57,911 bases of DNA from Mageeibacillus sp. UBA1212 (GTDB taxonomy: Bacteria > Bacillota > Clostridia > UBA1212), in NCBI GenBank assembly GCA_002309655.1, contig DBXM01000033.1:111765-169675 (forward strand), in the 5' to 3' direction. This document shows, in pieces, positions 15,761 to 24,442 of this stretch. A model generated the notes under the pieces. It was not told the DNA's origin. It searched no databases and worked only from the letters and a program-made list of their open reading frames with translations. The position numbers were made by a program, and so were the translations under genes. Position 1 is the stretch's first letter. Each line of letters opens with the position of its first letter.

Positions 15761-17182
15761 ATGAAAAAAGTATTATCCCTTACGCTGGCAATTGTTCTCG
15801 CGCTCGTTTTGATGCTCTCCGGATGCACGAACGAAAATGGAAACAAGGGCGGCTCCAAGATCCCCGAAGGCAACGTCGAAGTTGTTTTCTACCACACGAT
15901 GGGTCAGAACCTGCGCACTGTGCTCCAGAAGTACATTGTCGAGTTCAATAAGATCTACCCGAACATCACGATCAACGAGCAGTCGATCGGCGGCTACGAC
16001 GACGTTCGCGACCAGGTCATGAACGAGCTCATAGTCGGCAAACAGCCCGCTATCGCTTACTGCTATCCGGACCACGTCGCGTCGTACCTCCGCAGTAAAA
16101 AAGTCATCGACCTGAACACCTACATCGACGACCCCGAGGTCGGCCTCACCGAAGCCCAGAAGAACGACTTCATCGCCGGCTACTACGCCGAAGGTTCCTC
16201 GTTCTCCGACCCGACCAAGATGTACACGCTTCCGTTCTCGAAGTCTACCGAGGTTCTCTACTACAACAAGACCTTCTTCGACAACAACGGTCTGAAGGTT
16301 CCGGATCACTGGTTCGCCACAGGCGACAACGACGAGACCTCCGTTGAGTACGTTATTAAGAAAATCAAAGAGATCGAGCCCACCAGCATCCCGCTCGGAT
16401 ACGACTCCGAGGCAAACTGGTTCATCACGATGACCGAGCAGCTCAAAACTCCTTACACCAAGGCGAGCGACAAAGTCGAGGACTGCTTCCTCTTCAACGA
16501 CGCCGCCAACATCGAGTTCTGCACCAAGTTCCGTGAGTGGGCGCAGCAGGGCCTCCTGACCACTCAGAAGATCTACGGTGCGTACACCTCCGGTCTCTTC
16601 ACGAACACCAAGGAGAACGACGAGGGCATCGTCATCCACTCGTACATTTCAATCGGCTCCTCCGCAGGCGCGACCTATCAGTGCCCGGCCAAGCTCGACA
16701 ACGGCAGCTACCCCTTCGAGGTCGGCATCGCTTCGATTCCGCAGGCAGACGCCTCCAACAAGAAGGTTATCTCCCAGGGACCGTCCATCTGCATGCTGAG
16801 CCAGAAGGACAAGAGCGTGAACGACGCGGCTTGGCTCTTCGTCAAGTTCCTGCTCACTTCGCCCGAGTTCCAGGCTGAGTTCTCGATGACGTCCGGCTAC
16901 GTTCCGGTTCTCAAGTCCACTTTCGAGATGGACGCTTACAAGGAATTCCTCTCCGGCGCCTCCACCAACAAGGAAGGCATCGCGGCGCTCTCCGCAAAGA
17001 TCTGCATGGAGCAGGAGTCCTACTACTTCACCTCTCCTGCGTTCGTAGGTTCGTCCGAAGCGCGCGACCAGGTCGGCGGCCTTCTTGTCTCCTGCCTCAC
17101 CGCGGCAGAAGGAACCACCCAGGCGGATATTCAGAAGCTCTTTAAAGACGCTGTCGACCGCTGCATAACTCTCAACAAATAA
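15761..17182 (+). CDS. Extracellular solute-binding lipoprotein of the sugar-type ABC importer
   Basis: 473 residues. Signal peptide with lipobox LSGC (lipid-anchored Cys at C22). The mature protein looks like the family 1 sugar-binding fold: VVFYHTMGQNLRTVLQKYI, then LPFSKSTEVLYYNKTFFDNNG (motif split here) and AWLFVKFLLTSPEFQAEFS near the hinge-distal end. This pattern is shared by maltose, glycerol-3-phosphate and oligosaccharide binders, so the ligand is open. AAGGAG lies at about 15749. It closes the importer operon with the ATPase and two permeases. A large dyad follows at 17203. Confidence 0.94.
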   Translation: MKKVLSLTLAIVLALVLMLSGCTNENGNKGGSKIPEGNVEVVFYHTMGQNLRTVLQKYIVEFNKIYPNITINEQSIGGYDDVRDQVMNELIVGKQPAIAYCYPDHVASYLRSKKVIDLNTYIDDPEVGLTEAQKNDFIAGYYAEGSSFSDPTKMYTLPFSKSTEVLYYNKTFFDNNGLKVPDHWFATGDNDETSVEYVIKKIKEIEPTSIPLGYDSEANWFITMTEQLKTPYTKASDKVEDCFLFNDAANIEFCTKFREWAQQGLLTTQKIYGAYTSGLFTNTKENDEGIVIHSYISIGSSAGATYQCPAKLDNGSYPFEVGIASIPQADASNKKVISQGPSICMLSQKDKSVNDAAWLFVKFLLTSPEFQAEFSMTSGYVPVLKSTFEMDAYKEFLSGASTNKEGIAALSAKICMEQESYYFTSPAFVGSSEARDQVGGLLVSCLTAAEGTTQADIQKLFKDAVDRCITLNK

Positions 17183-17202
17183 CAACTCGGCAGAATAACC
17201 GA

Positions 17203-17262
17203 ATTCCCGCTTATAAAGGGGCTTTGCGGCCGCCGATTTCAGGTCCGAAGCCCCGCGGGAAT
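17203..17262 (+). other. Compound stem-loop between binding-protein and nuclease genes
   Basis: ATTCCCGC (17203-17210) pairs with GCGGGAAT (17255-17262), and inside it GGGGCTT (17218-17224) pairs with AAGCCCC (17248-17254). The right arm is continuous while the left has a 7-nt bulge. No T-tract follows, so it may protect the upstream mRNA 3' end or act as a leaky terminator. Confidence 0.55.
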
Positions 17263-17290
17263 GACATTTCAGTCGAAAACAGGAGGAATT

Positions 17291-18637
17291 ATGACTGACA
17301 GATTCACAATCCTCAAATATACGAAAAGGGCGGTCTCGCTGCTGCTCGTTCTCGCGCTCGCGTTTTCGCTCGCGCTCGCTTCCGGCTGCAAAAAGCCCTC
17401 CGGCGACCCCGACTCGACTTCCGAGCCCGATATCGAGGGCAACTGGGAATACGTGCGCGACCCTTCGCTTCCCGACTACGGAACGATGGTCACGCTTAAC
17501 CCTGCCGGCCACGACGGCGACATCGACAAGACGGGAAGGGGACGCGTAACGGTCGAACAGTTCATCGACGGCGACACCGTTCACTTCTACAACAACTCCA
17601 AAACCGAGCTTATCAAGGCGCGTTTTCTCGCCATCGACACGCCCGAGTCAACCGGCCACCAGGAGCCCTGGGGCCATCCGGCTTCAATCTACACCAAGAC
17701 GAAGCTGCGCAACGCGGAGGAAATCGTTCTTGAGAGCGACACCGAAGGCGTTGTTGGGATGGACGGAAACGGCCGCTATCTGTGCTGGGTCTGGTACCGC
17801 GAGAAGGGCTCCGATACCTTCAGAAACCTCAACATCGAGCTGCTCGCCGACGGCCTCGCAATGGGAAAGAGCACTTCCTCCACCCGCTACGGCTCGGTCG
17901 CTTCGGAGGCGCTTCAGAGTGCAAGGTCCAACAGGATCAACATGTACTCGGGAAAGCGCGACCCGCTGTTCTACTACGGCGAGACTGTCGAGCTGTCGAT
18001 AAAGTCGCTTGTCAGCAACAAGGAAACTTATAACGCGTTCAAGGTTCGCTTTGAGGGCGTGGTCACGAAGGAGAGCGGCGGCGGCATTTACGTCGAGCAG
18101 TACGACGAAGACACGCAGCAGAACTACGGCGTTTACGTTTACGGCGGCTACGCGCCTCTCGCGCCCAAATTCCTTGTGCCCGGATACAGGCTTTCCATTA
18201 CCGGCACCGCCGACGACAACGAGAACTTCGGCTTCCAGGTTTCGGGCCTGTCGTTCTCGCTGATCAATCCGACCGACGACGACACGAAGATTCTCGAAAA
18301 GGACGTTGAAATCAAGCCCACGCTTATCACGGCGGACGATCTCACGAACAACCCGATGCTCGAGAACACGTTCGTGCGCCTCGAAAACCTGAAGGTGGTC
18401 GACATCTACACGACGCACAGCACCACCGACAGCAACGGCGCGATGACGCTGACCTGCAGAACTCCCGACAACAAAACAGTCACCGTTAGAACGGTTCAGC
18501 TGACTCAGGACGGCGAGATGGTCACCGAGTCCTACTTCTCGGGAAAGACGATCAACGTGGACGGCGTGTTCGTATACTACAACGGCAACCCGCAAGTCAA
18601 GCTGTTCACGCTGGCAGACGTAACGATAACAGGCTGA
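17291..18637 (+). CDS. Secreted thermonuclease-family (SNase) lipoprotein with OB-like C-terminal part
   Basis: 448 residues. ATG 17291 has AGGAGG 5 nt upstream; a long signal sequence ends in lipobox LASGC (C33). Residues about 80-225 are a staphylococcal-nuclease domain. FIDGDTVHF supplies the calcium Asp, FLAIDTPES the second Asp and catalytic Glu with the preceding Arg, and DGNGRYLCWVW the second catalytic Arg. These match the known active-site set (D21, R35, D40, E43, R87 of the S. aureus enzyme). The remaining 220 residues look like two beta-rich OB-type domains. Predicted role: degradation of extracellular DNA or RNA at the cell surface. It precedes two multi-repeat OB-like proteins. 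Confidence 0.85.
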   Translation: MTDRFTILKYTKRAVSLLLVLALAFSLALASGCKKPSGDPDSTSEPDIEGNWEYVRDPSLPDYGTMVTLNPAGHDGDIDKTGRGRVTVEQFIDGDTVHFYNNSKTELIKARFLAIDTPESTGHQEPWGHPASIYTKTKLRNAEEIVLESDTEGVVGMDGNGRYLCWVWYREKGSDTFRNLNIELLADGLAMGKSTSSTRYGSVASEALQSARSNRINMYSGKRDPLFYYGETVELSIKSLVSNKETYNAFKVRFEGVVTKESGGGIYVEQYDEDTQQNYGVYVYGGYAPLAPKFLVPGYRLSITGTADDNENFGFQVSGLSFSLINPTDDDTKILEKDVEIKPTLITADDLTNNPMLENTFVRLENLKVVDIYTTHSTTDSNGAMTLTCRTPDNKTVTVRTVQLTQDGEMVTESYFSGKTINVDGVFVYYNGNPQVKLFTLADVTITG

Positions 18638-18980
18638 ATCGTAGAGTTTCGGCTCTTTACGCAGTTCGCGTACTTCAGGTTACCAATATATGCAAGGTGC
18701 CTTCGGCGTATTTCTGCGAACTGCTTTTCGAGAGCGGTCCTCTCGCAGTAGAGCCGCGTATATCTCCGCTCAGCCTCCGGTTTAGCTGTTGCTAAAAGTC
18801 GTCTTCGCGCGAGATTTACGCGACTCGTTTGGAAACAAATTGCAACCTTGTGTATGAAGCCGCAGCTTTGCATCGGCGGCATGAACGATTCTGGGCTTTG
18901 CCCAGTCAAGTGAGGGACGCGATGCAAAGTGCGGCAGCTTCGGAACCGCGCTCAAAAAAATAGCTCGAAACCTAACGATT
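18637..18980. mobile_element. MITE-like palindromic element, no coding capacity
   Basis: A 344-bp gap between coding genes with imperfect terminal inverted repeats. The left end reads AATCGTAGAGTTTCGG from 18637; the right end, reverse-complemented, reads AATCGTTAGGTTTCGA (12 of 16 match). Inside are several stems: GCAGTTCGC (18661-18669) with GCGAACTGC (18716-18724); CGAGAG/CTCTCG (18729-18745); TTTAGC/GCTAAA (18781-18796). The largest is GCCGCA-g-CTTTGCATCG (18859-18875) with CGATGCAAAGTGCGGC (18920-18935). It encloses CTGGGC-TTT-GCCCAG (18891-18905). No target-site duplication is evident. It begins on the last base of the nuclease stop codon. A structured RNA is the alternative. Confidence 0.5.
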
Positions 18981-19090
18981 CACAAATACGCAGGGTTCCG
19001 GCTCTAAATTAAAATTCCGCCTATTCCCGCCACGCGGCGGAGGGCAGGCAAACATACAGGTAATTTTCCGTTTTTGTAAGGAGCAGTAAA

Positions 19091-21859
19091 ATGAAAAAGT
19101 ACATTACTATAATTATCATCGCGCTGGCTCTCGTTCTCGCATTCGCGGCCTGCAAAAAGCCCGACAACAACCAGGATGCGACGAAGGAGTTCTCCCAGCA
19201 GCTCGTCGACGACGCGGCACTGATGATACACGATTACTACAAGCCCGGCGAGGACAATTCGGTGGCGGGAAGCTTCACGCTTCCTAAGAAGGTTCTCGAC
19301 TTTCAAGGGCAAGACCTCGACATCGACTGGTCGGTTGAAGGCGGCGAAGGCCTCGTCACTCTCAACGACAAGGATGCCGACAAAGTCCAGATCGTAGTTG
19401 ATCCGTACGCCGACACCGATACTCCGTTCACCGTCAAGGGCAACGTGAAGGGCGGCGAATTCACGAAGGAGATCGCGTTCAACTACATAATCAAGGAGTT
19501 CAAGATTGCCGACTGGGCGTTCTGGGCCGAGAACACGAGCAATGCCACGATGAACATCCGCGGTATCGTGACGGCAGCCTGCCCGTACAACGAGGCGAAC
19601 AAGAACGTCTGCGTATTCCTGCAGGATCTCGACGGCGAGCACGGCTACTACGCTTACAGACTGAAGTGCAACTCCCAGGCTGACTGCGAGAAAGACCTGG
19701 CCGTGGGCAACATCATCATCGTCAACGGCACGACTTCGCTCTACAACGGCTTCAGAGAGATGGGGCAGGGCTGCACCTACACGCCTGTTCTCGCTTCCGA
19801 CGGCAGCTACACCAAGGGCGAAATCAAGGAATTTCAGATGGACGACCTGTTCACCGGCAAGGATTTCTCAAGCGCAATGGACGCGCGTCAGGGCCTCATC
19901 GGCGCAATGACCGGCGTCACCGTCAAGAACATAGAGTGGAACTCCAACAACGCCGACACGTACTACGAGAAAGGCGCCGGCTCCGTGACCGTTATCGTCG
20001 CGAAGAACGGCTCCGAGTTCAAGCTCTACCTCTCGACCTCCAACACGCTCACGATCGACCAGCTCAAAGCCGAGTACGAAAAACTCGCGGTGGGCTACGT
20101 TATCGACGTGAAGGGACCGATCGGCTGGTACAACGGACCTCAGATCTACCCGATGCCCGGCGGAATCACAGTAGTCTCCACCGAAGTCGCGGCTGCCGAC
20201 AAACTGGCAAGCGAGCTTTCGGCTCTCAAACTTGACGCTCTCGTAAAAGAGACCAAGGAGATCACGCTTCCCGCGGAAGGCACCAACTACAAGGACGTCG
20301 CTTTCGAGTGGGCTGTTGTTTCCGGCGAATCCGCCGCGATCGACGGCAGCAAGCTGACCGTAACAGTCGGCGATAAGGCCGAAGTCGTGAAGATCAAAGC
20401 GACCGCGAAGTGCGGCGAAGAGACCGCTGAGAAAGAGTTCAGCGTGAACGTCATTCCCGAAGGCGCAGGCCAGGCCGCTCTTGTCGACCTCCTGTACACA
20501 CTCAACGACAAGGAAGTTCTCGAAGGACCCTTCACGCTCAAAGGTATCGTAACCAAGATCGACACTCCCTGGAACGACCAGTACAAGAACATCTCCGTGC
20601 TCATGGTAGTGGACGGCATTGAAGACAAGCCGGTGCTCTGCTACAGACTCGCGGGCGACGGCGCCGAGACCCTCGCGGAAGGCGACATTATCACCGTCGA
20701 AGGCAACTTCAAGAACTACAACAACACCTATGAATTCGACCAGGGCTGCAAGCTCATCGCGAAAGAAAGCGGCAGCGGCGAAGTCGAGAATCCGACTCCC
20801 ACGCCCGAGAATCCTTCCGTTGATCCTAACGACGTTGGCGCTATCCTGAACGCGCTCTACGCTCTCGGCGACAACGAAGCGCTTCAGGGCACATACACTC
20901 TAACCGGTACGATCACCAAGATCGACACCGCGTGGAGCGACCAGTACGGCAACATCACCGTTACAATTGTAGTTGACGGCCACAGCGACAAGCCCGTTCA
21001 GTGCTTCAGACTCGCGGGCGACGGCGCAAAGGACCTCAAGGTAGGCGACAACATCACCGTAACAGGCGTGCTCAAGCATTTCAACGACGGCAAAAACAAC
21101 ACCTACGAGTTCGACAAGGGATGCACGCTTGACAAGGTAAACAGCGGCTCCCAGCCGACCGAAACAGAACAGCCTCCGGCCACCGAACCTCCCGCACAGG
21201 ACGTCGGCGAAATTCTCGCTGCGCTCTACGCTCTCGGCGATAATAAAGCGCTTGAAGGTGAATACACGCTTTCCGGAACTATAACTAAAGTCGATACTCC
21301 TTGGAGCGACGATTACAATAATATCACCGTTACTATTGTCGTTGACGGCCATACGGACAAACCGGTACAATGCTACAGACTTAAAGGCAACGGTGCAAAG
21401 GATCTAAAAGTAGATGACAAAATAACCGTTACAGGAAAACTGAAGCATTACGTTCAGGGCTCCAAGAGCGTCTTCGAATTTGATGCGGGCTGCAACCTCG
21501 ACAGCATCGACTACACCGCACCCGCAACGGAGACCGACGAGGACAAGTACAAGACTCCCGAAGAGATCGTCAACGCCCTCTACGCTCTCCCGAACGGCGA
21601 TTTCCTGAACGGCACGTTCACGCTTACGGGCAAGATCATTTCCGTTGACACGGAGTGGAACGATCAGTACAACAACATCACTGTCACTATCGTCGTAGGC
21701 GATATGACCGACAAACCGGTCATGTGCTACAGGCTTAAGGGCAACGGAGCCAAGGACCTCAAGGTCGGCGACACCATCACCGTTAAAGGTCAGCTCAAGA
21801 ACTACTACAAGGACGGCAAGAACACGTACGAGTTCGACGCGAACTGCGAACTCCAGTAA
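19091..21859 (+). CDS. Large lipoprotein with immunoglobulin-like and four tandem OB-fold-like repeats
   Basis: 922 residues. Signal peptide and lipobox (AFAAC, C21). Residues about 30-140 resemble an atrophied bacterial Ig-like domain (DIDWSVEGGEGLVTL). A first OB-like domain spans about 150-240 and a second Ig-like one about 375-455. Then come four tandem repeats of about 100 residues (nt 20466-21857). Each has ALYAL, TGxITKxDTxW, NITVTIVVDG, a CYRL/CFRL with GxGA, ITVxGxLK and a closing EFDxGC. Linkers are Pro/Thr/Glu-rich. OB fold is inferred from the strand pattern. No enzyme motif is seen; nucleic-acid or glycan binding is plausible next to a secreted nuclease. Repeat three has unusual base composition. 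Confidence 0.7.
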   Translation: MKKYITIIIIALALVLAFAACKKPDNNQDATKEFSQQLVDDAALMIHDYYKPGEDNSVAGSFTLPKKVLDFQGQDLDIDWSVEGGEGLVTLNDKDADKVQIVVDPYADTDTPFTVKGNVKGGEFTKEIAFNYIIKEFKIADWAFWAENTSNATMNIRGIVTAACPYNEANKNVCVFLQDLDGEHGYYAYRLKCNSQADCEKDLAVGNIIIVNGTTSLYNGFREMGQGCTYTPVLASDGSYTKGEIKEFQMDDLFTGKDFSSAMDARQGLIGAMTGVTVKNIEWNSNNADTYYEKGAGSVTVIVAKNGSEFKLYLSTSNTLTIDQLKAEYEKLAVGYVIDVKGPIGWYNGPQIYPMPGGITVVSTEVAAADKLASELSALKLDALVKETKEITLPAEGTNYKDVAFEWAVVSGESAAIDGSKLTVTVGDKAEVVKIKATAKCGEETAEKEFSVNVIPEGAGQAALVDLLYTLNDKEVLEGPFTLKGIVTKIDTPWNDQYKNISVLMVVDGIEDKPVLCYRLAGDGAETLAEGDIITVEGNFKNYNNTYEFDQGCKLIAKESGSGEVENPTPTPENPSVDPNDVGAILNALYALGDNEALQGTYTLTGTITKIDTAWSDQYGNITVTIVVDGHSDKPVQCFRLAGDGAKDLKVGDNITVTGVLKHFNDGKNNTYEFDKGCTLDKVNSGSQPTETEQPPATEPPAQDVGEILAALYALGDNKALEGEYTLSGTITKVDTPWSDDYNNITVTIVVDGHTDKPVQCYRLKGNGAKDLKVDDKITVTGKLKHYVQGSKSVFEFDAGCNLDSIDYTAPATETDEDKYKTPEEIVNALYALPNGDFLNGTFTLTGKIISVDTEWNDQYNNITVTIVVGDMTDKPVMCYRLKGNGAKDLKVGDTITVKGQLKNYYKDGKNTYEFDANCELQ
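20466..21857 (+). repeat. Four tandem repeats of about 300-350 bp encoding OB-like domains
   Basis: Approximate units: 20466-20765, 20835-21135, 21203-21513, 21553-21857, each starting at a codon block for ALYAL-like sequence (LLYTL in unit one) and ending at EFDxGC or EFDANC. The last three share runs such as NITVTIVV and GAKDLKV. The same unit recurs five times in the next gene. Confidence 0.8.
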
Positions 21860-21919
21860 ACATTCACATCCCAAGTTCGTTTATGATTCGGAAAGCGATT
21901 TATCGGAGGTGCTTTCAAA

Positions 21920-24217
21920 ATGATCAAGAAGTATTTATCAATTATTCTGGCCGTCTGTATGCTGGCCACCATGGCCGTATTTACGGGCGCGGTGAAGACA
22001 AAAGCTGCTGAGACCACGGTCACGTTCAACTTCCCGGATATGAATCTGGGCGACACGCAGAACGTCACCGACCCGCTCACGAAGGACGGAGTTACGATTA
22101 CCTTCAGCAAGGCAGGCGGCTCCACCGTTCCCGTCTACTATGAGAACGGCACCGGAATCAGGGTCTACAAGGACAATACGATAAAGGTAGAGGCGGGCAA
22201 GAACATCACGAAGGTCGTGTTCGAATTCACGCAGGAGAACGGCGGATTCTCGGCCAATACCGGCACGTACGAGACGCCCACCTGGACCGGAAGCGCTTCC
22301 TCTGTTACGTTCACGAAGACCGAGGCGAAGCACCACCGTATTAAGAGCATGGCTGTCACCCTCAGCGATGAAGGCGGCTCCACGGATCCCGGAACAAATC
22401 CCGGAACTGATCCCGGCACCGAACCCGGAAACGACACGCTCGCGATTCTTGAGGCGCTTTACGGGCTTGAATCCGGTCAAACGCTTGAAGGCACGTACAC
22501 GCTCACCGGAGTTGTAACCAAGGTTGTCACACCGTTCAACACCCAGTTCAACAACATCACGGTCAACATGGTCTGCTCCGGCTACGACCAGTACCCCGTG
22601 CAGTGCTACAGACTGGAAGGCGACGGCGCGGACCAGCTCGACGTGAACGATACCATTACCGTCACCGGCAAACTCAAGAGATACAACAACACCTATGAGT
22701 TTGATCAGGGCTGCCATCTCGACTCCTACGTTAAAGGCGTGCCACCGCAGTCCGATCCTCTGCCCACCACCACCGAGGAGATTCTCAAGGCCCTTTACGC
22801 CCTCGAAAAAGGCGACTACCTTAAGGGCACCTACACGCTCACCGGTAAGATCACCGAGGTTGTGACCGAGTTCTCTTCCGAGTACAATAACGTTACAGTC
22901 GTTATGGTCTGCGAAGGCTACGACCAGTATCCGGTAACGTGCTACAGACTGAAAGGCGAGGGCGCCGACGTCATCGGCGTGAACGACACCATCACAGTCA
23001 CCGGCTCGCTCAAGAGGTACAACGACACCTACGAGTTCGACCAGGGCTGCAACCTCGACTCCTACACCAAGGGTGAGGCACCCGCAACCGGCGGCACCGA
23101 ACCCACGCCCACTCCGACGACCACCGAAGAGATCCTCAAGGCTCTTTACGCGCTCGAGAAGGGCAAGGCTCTTGAAGGCACCTACACGCTCACAGGTAAG
23201 GTAACTGAGGTCGTCACCGAGTACTCCGAGGAGTACCAGAACGTCACCGTCAACATGGTCTGCGAAGGTTACGACCAGTATCCGGTCCAGTGCTTCCGCC
23301 TTGCGGGAGACGGCGCTGACGTCATCGGCGTGAACGACACCATTACGGTCACCGGCACGCTCAAGAGATACAACGACACCTACGAGTTCGACAAGGGCTG
23401 CCACCTCGACTCCTACACCAAGGCGGCCGCTCCCGGCGGAGACCCGACAGGCGATCCGACGGCCTTAACTACTCCCGATGAGATTCTGAACGCCGCGTAC
23501 GCTCTCGAATCCGGCGGCAATCTCGGAGACACCGAGTACACGCTCACCGGCGTCATCACCAAAATCAACGACGCCTACAGTGACAGATACAAGAACATCA
23601 CCGTCACGATGGTCGTGAACAACATCACCGACAAGCCGATCCAGTGCTTCCGCCTCGCGGGCGACGGCGCTGACAAAATCATGCCCGGCGACACGATCAC
23701 CGTTAAAGGCAAGATCAAGAACTACAACGGCACCGTCGAGTTCGACCAGGGCTGCCAGCTTCTCTCTTACACCCAGTCCGGCCAGGCAGTGGAGCTTCCC
23801 GAGACTCCCGAAGAGATTCTCGCCGCGCTCTACGCTCTTGAAGCAGGCGACGCGCTTCCCGGCACGTACACGCTGACAGGTAAGATCACCGAGATCCAGA
23901 CCGAATTCAACCCGCAGTACAACAACATTTCCGTTGTTATCGCGGTTGAAGGTCACGACGATCAGCCGGTTCTCTGCTACAGGCTTGAAGGCCAGGGCGC
24001 CGACAGCCTCAGAGTCGGCGACGTCATCGAAGTGAAGGGCACCCTCAAGAATTACAACGGAACGCGTGAATTCGCCGCGGGCTGCACGATTCTCAGCATC
24101 AACGGTCAGCGTCCCGCGCCTTCCACAGGCGACGCGGTTTCCGCAATGGTCTTCGCGGGCGTGATTGTTGTCGCACTCTGCGCGGCATTCATTGCGAGAA
24201 GGAAGAGAGAGTTCTGA
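21920..24217 (+). CDS. Surface protein with five tandem OB-fold-like repeats and a C-terminal sorting-like signal
   Basis: 765 residues. Signal peptide (MIKKYLSIILAVCMLATMAV, cleavage near AKAA-like KTKAAE). Residues about 32-155 are a beta-rich domain of unknown function. A Pro-Gly linker (repeats of PGTDPGT type) leads to five repeats of about 105 residues, homologous to those of the preceding lipoprotein and each keeping CYRL/CFRL and GC cysteines. The C-terminus reads PSTGD, a hydrophobic helix and RRKREF, the layout of a sortase substrate with a non-LPxTG motif. A good ribosome binding site (CGGAGG, about 21904) precedes ATG. The gap to the upstream gene is 60 nt. No catalytic motif seen; a binding or spacer role is inferred. 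Confidence 0.7.
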   Translation: MIKKYLSIILAVCMLATMAVFTGAVKTKAAETTVTFNFPDMNLGDTQNVTDPLTKDGVTITFSKAGGSTVPVYYENGTGIRVYKDNTIKVEAGKNITKVVFEFTQENGGFSANTGTYETPTWTGSASSVTFTKTEAKHHRIKSMAVTLSDEGGSTDPGTNPGTDPGTEPGNDTLAILEALYGLESGQTLEGTYTLTGVVTKVVTPFNTQFNNITVNMVCSGYDQYPVQCYRLEGDGADQLDVNDTITVTGKLKRYNNTYEFDQGCHLDSYVKGVPPQSDPLPTTTEEILKALYALEKGDYLKGTYTLTGKITEVVTEFSSEYNNVTVVMVCEGYDQYPVTCYRLKGEGADVIGVNDTITVTGSLKRYNDTYEFDQGCNLDSYTKGEAPATGGTEPTPTPTTTEEILKALYALEKGKALEGTYTLTGKVTEVVTEYSEEYQNVTVNMVCEGYDQYPVQCFRLAGDGADVIGVNDTITVTGTLKRYNDTYEFDKGCHLDSYTKAAAPGGDPTGDPTALTTPDEILNAAYALESGGNLGDTEYTLTGVITKINDAYSDRYKNITVTMVVNNITDKPIQCFRLAGDGADKIMPGDTITVKGKIKNYNGTVEFDQGCQLLSYTQSGQAVELPETPEEILAALYALEAGDALPGTYTLTGKITEIQTEFNPQYNNISVVIAVEGHDDQPVLCYRLEGQGADSLRVGDVIEVKGTLKNYNGTREFAAGCTILSINGQRPAPSTGDAVSAMVFAGVIVVALCAAFIARRKREF
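22440..24110 (+). repeat. Five tandem repeats of about 310-340 bp encoding OB-like domains
   Basis: Approximate units: 22440-22735, 22772-23080, 23121-23420, 23468-23780, 23803-24110. Units two and three are nearly identical over long stretches (for example around 22985-23045 and 23325-23385), which points to recent duplication or gene conversion. Confidence 0.85.
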
Positions 24218-24243
24218 TACTTCGCGGATAATAATAAGTGAAC

Positions 24244-24318
24244 GCGGCCGGTGAATCGAAGGCCGCAAAAGGAGAGGAGAGCCCGGTCTCGTCAGGTTTT
24301 ATGGCGGGGCCGGGTTTT
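24244..24318 (+). terminator. Paired hairpins after the OB-repeat gene (probable terminator)
   Basis: GCGGCC (24244-24249) pairs with GGCCGC (24261-24266) and is followed by A4. AGCCCGG (24280-24286) pairs with CCGGGTT (24310-24316, one G-T pair), followed by TTCG. Neither has a long T-tract, so strength is uncertain. Confidence 0.5.
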
Positions 24319-24353
24319 CGCACATTATATAGTTTGTTGTCGGGTTGGGAATG

Positions 24354-24382
24354 TTGACAATCCGCGCTGCGTCAAGTAGAAT
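24354..24382 (+). promoter_or_regulatory. Promoter of the rhamnosidase gene
   Basis: TTGACA (24354-24359), 17-nt spacer, TAGAAT (24377-24382): a near-consensus sigma-A promoter 60 nt before the ATG at 24443. Confidence 0.85.
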
Positions 24383-24442
24383 TATGTTTAGAAATAACAA
24401 CAAAAAAGGTGGCAGTGATCATCTGTTTATAAGGGGTATAAT

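Noticed and set aside
18577..18927. Minus-strand open frame of 116 codons
   Set aside because: It crosses the nuclease gene end and the palindromic element, has no ribosome binding site and its residues follow the stems; treated as a by-product of the element.
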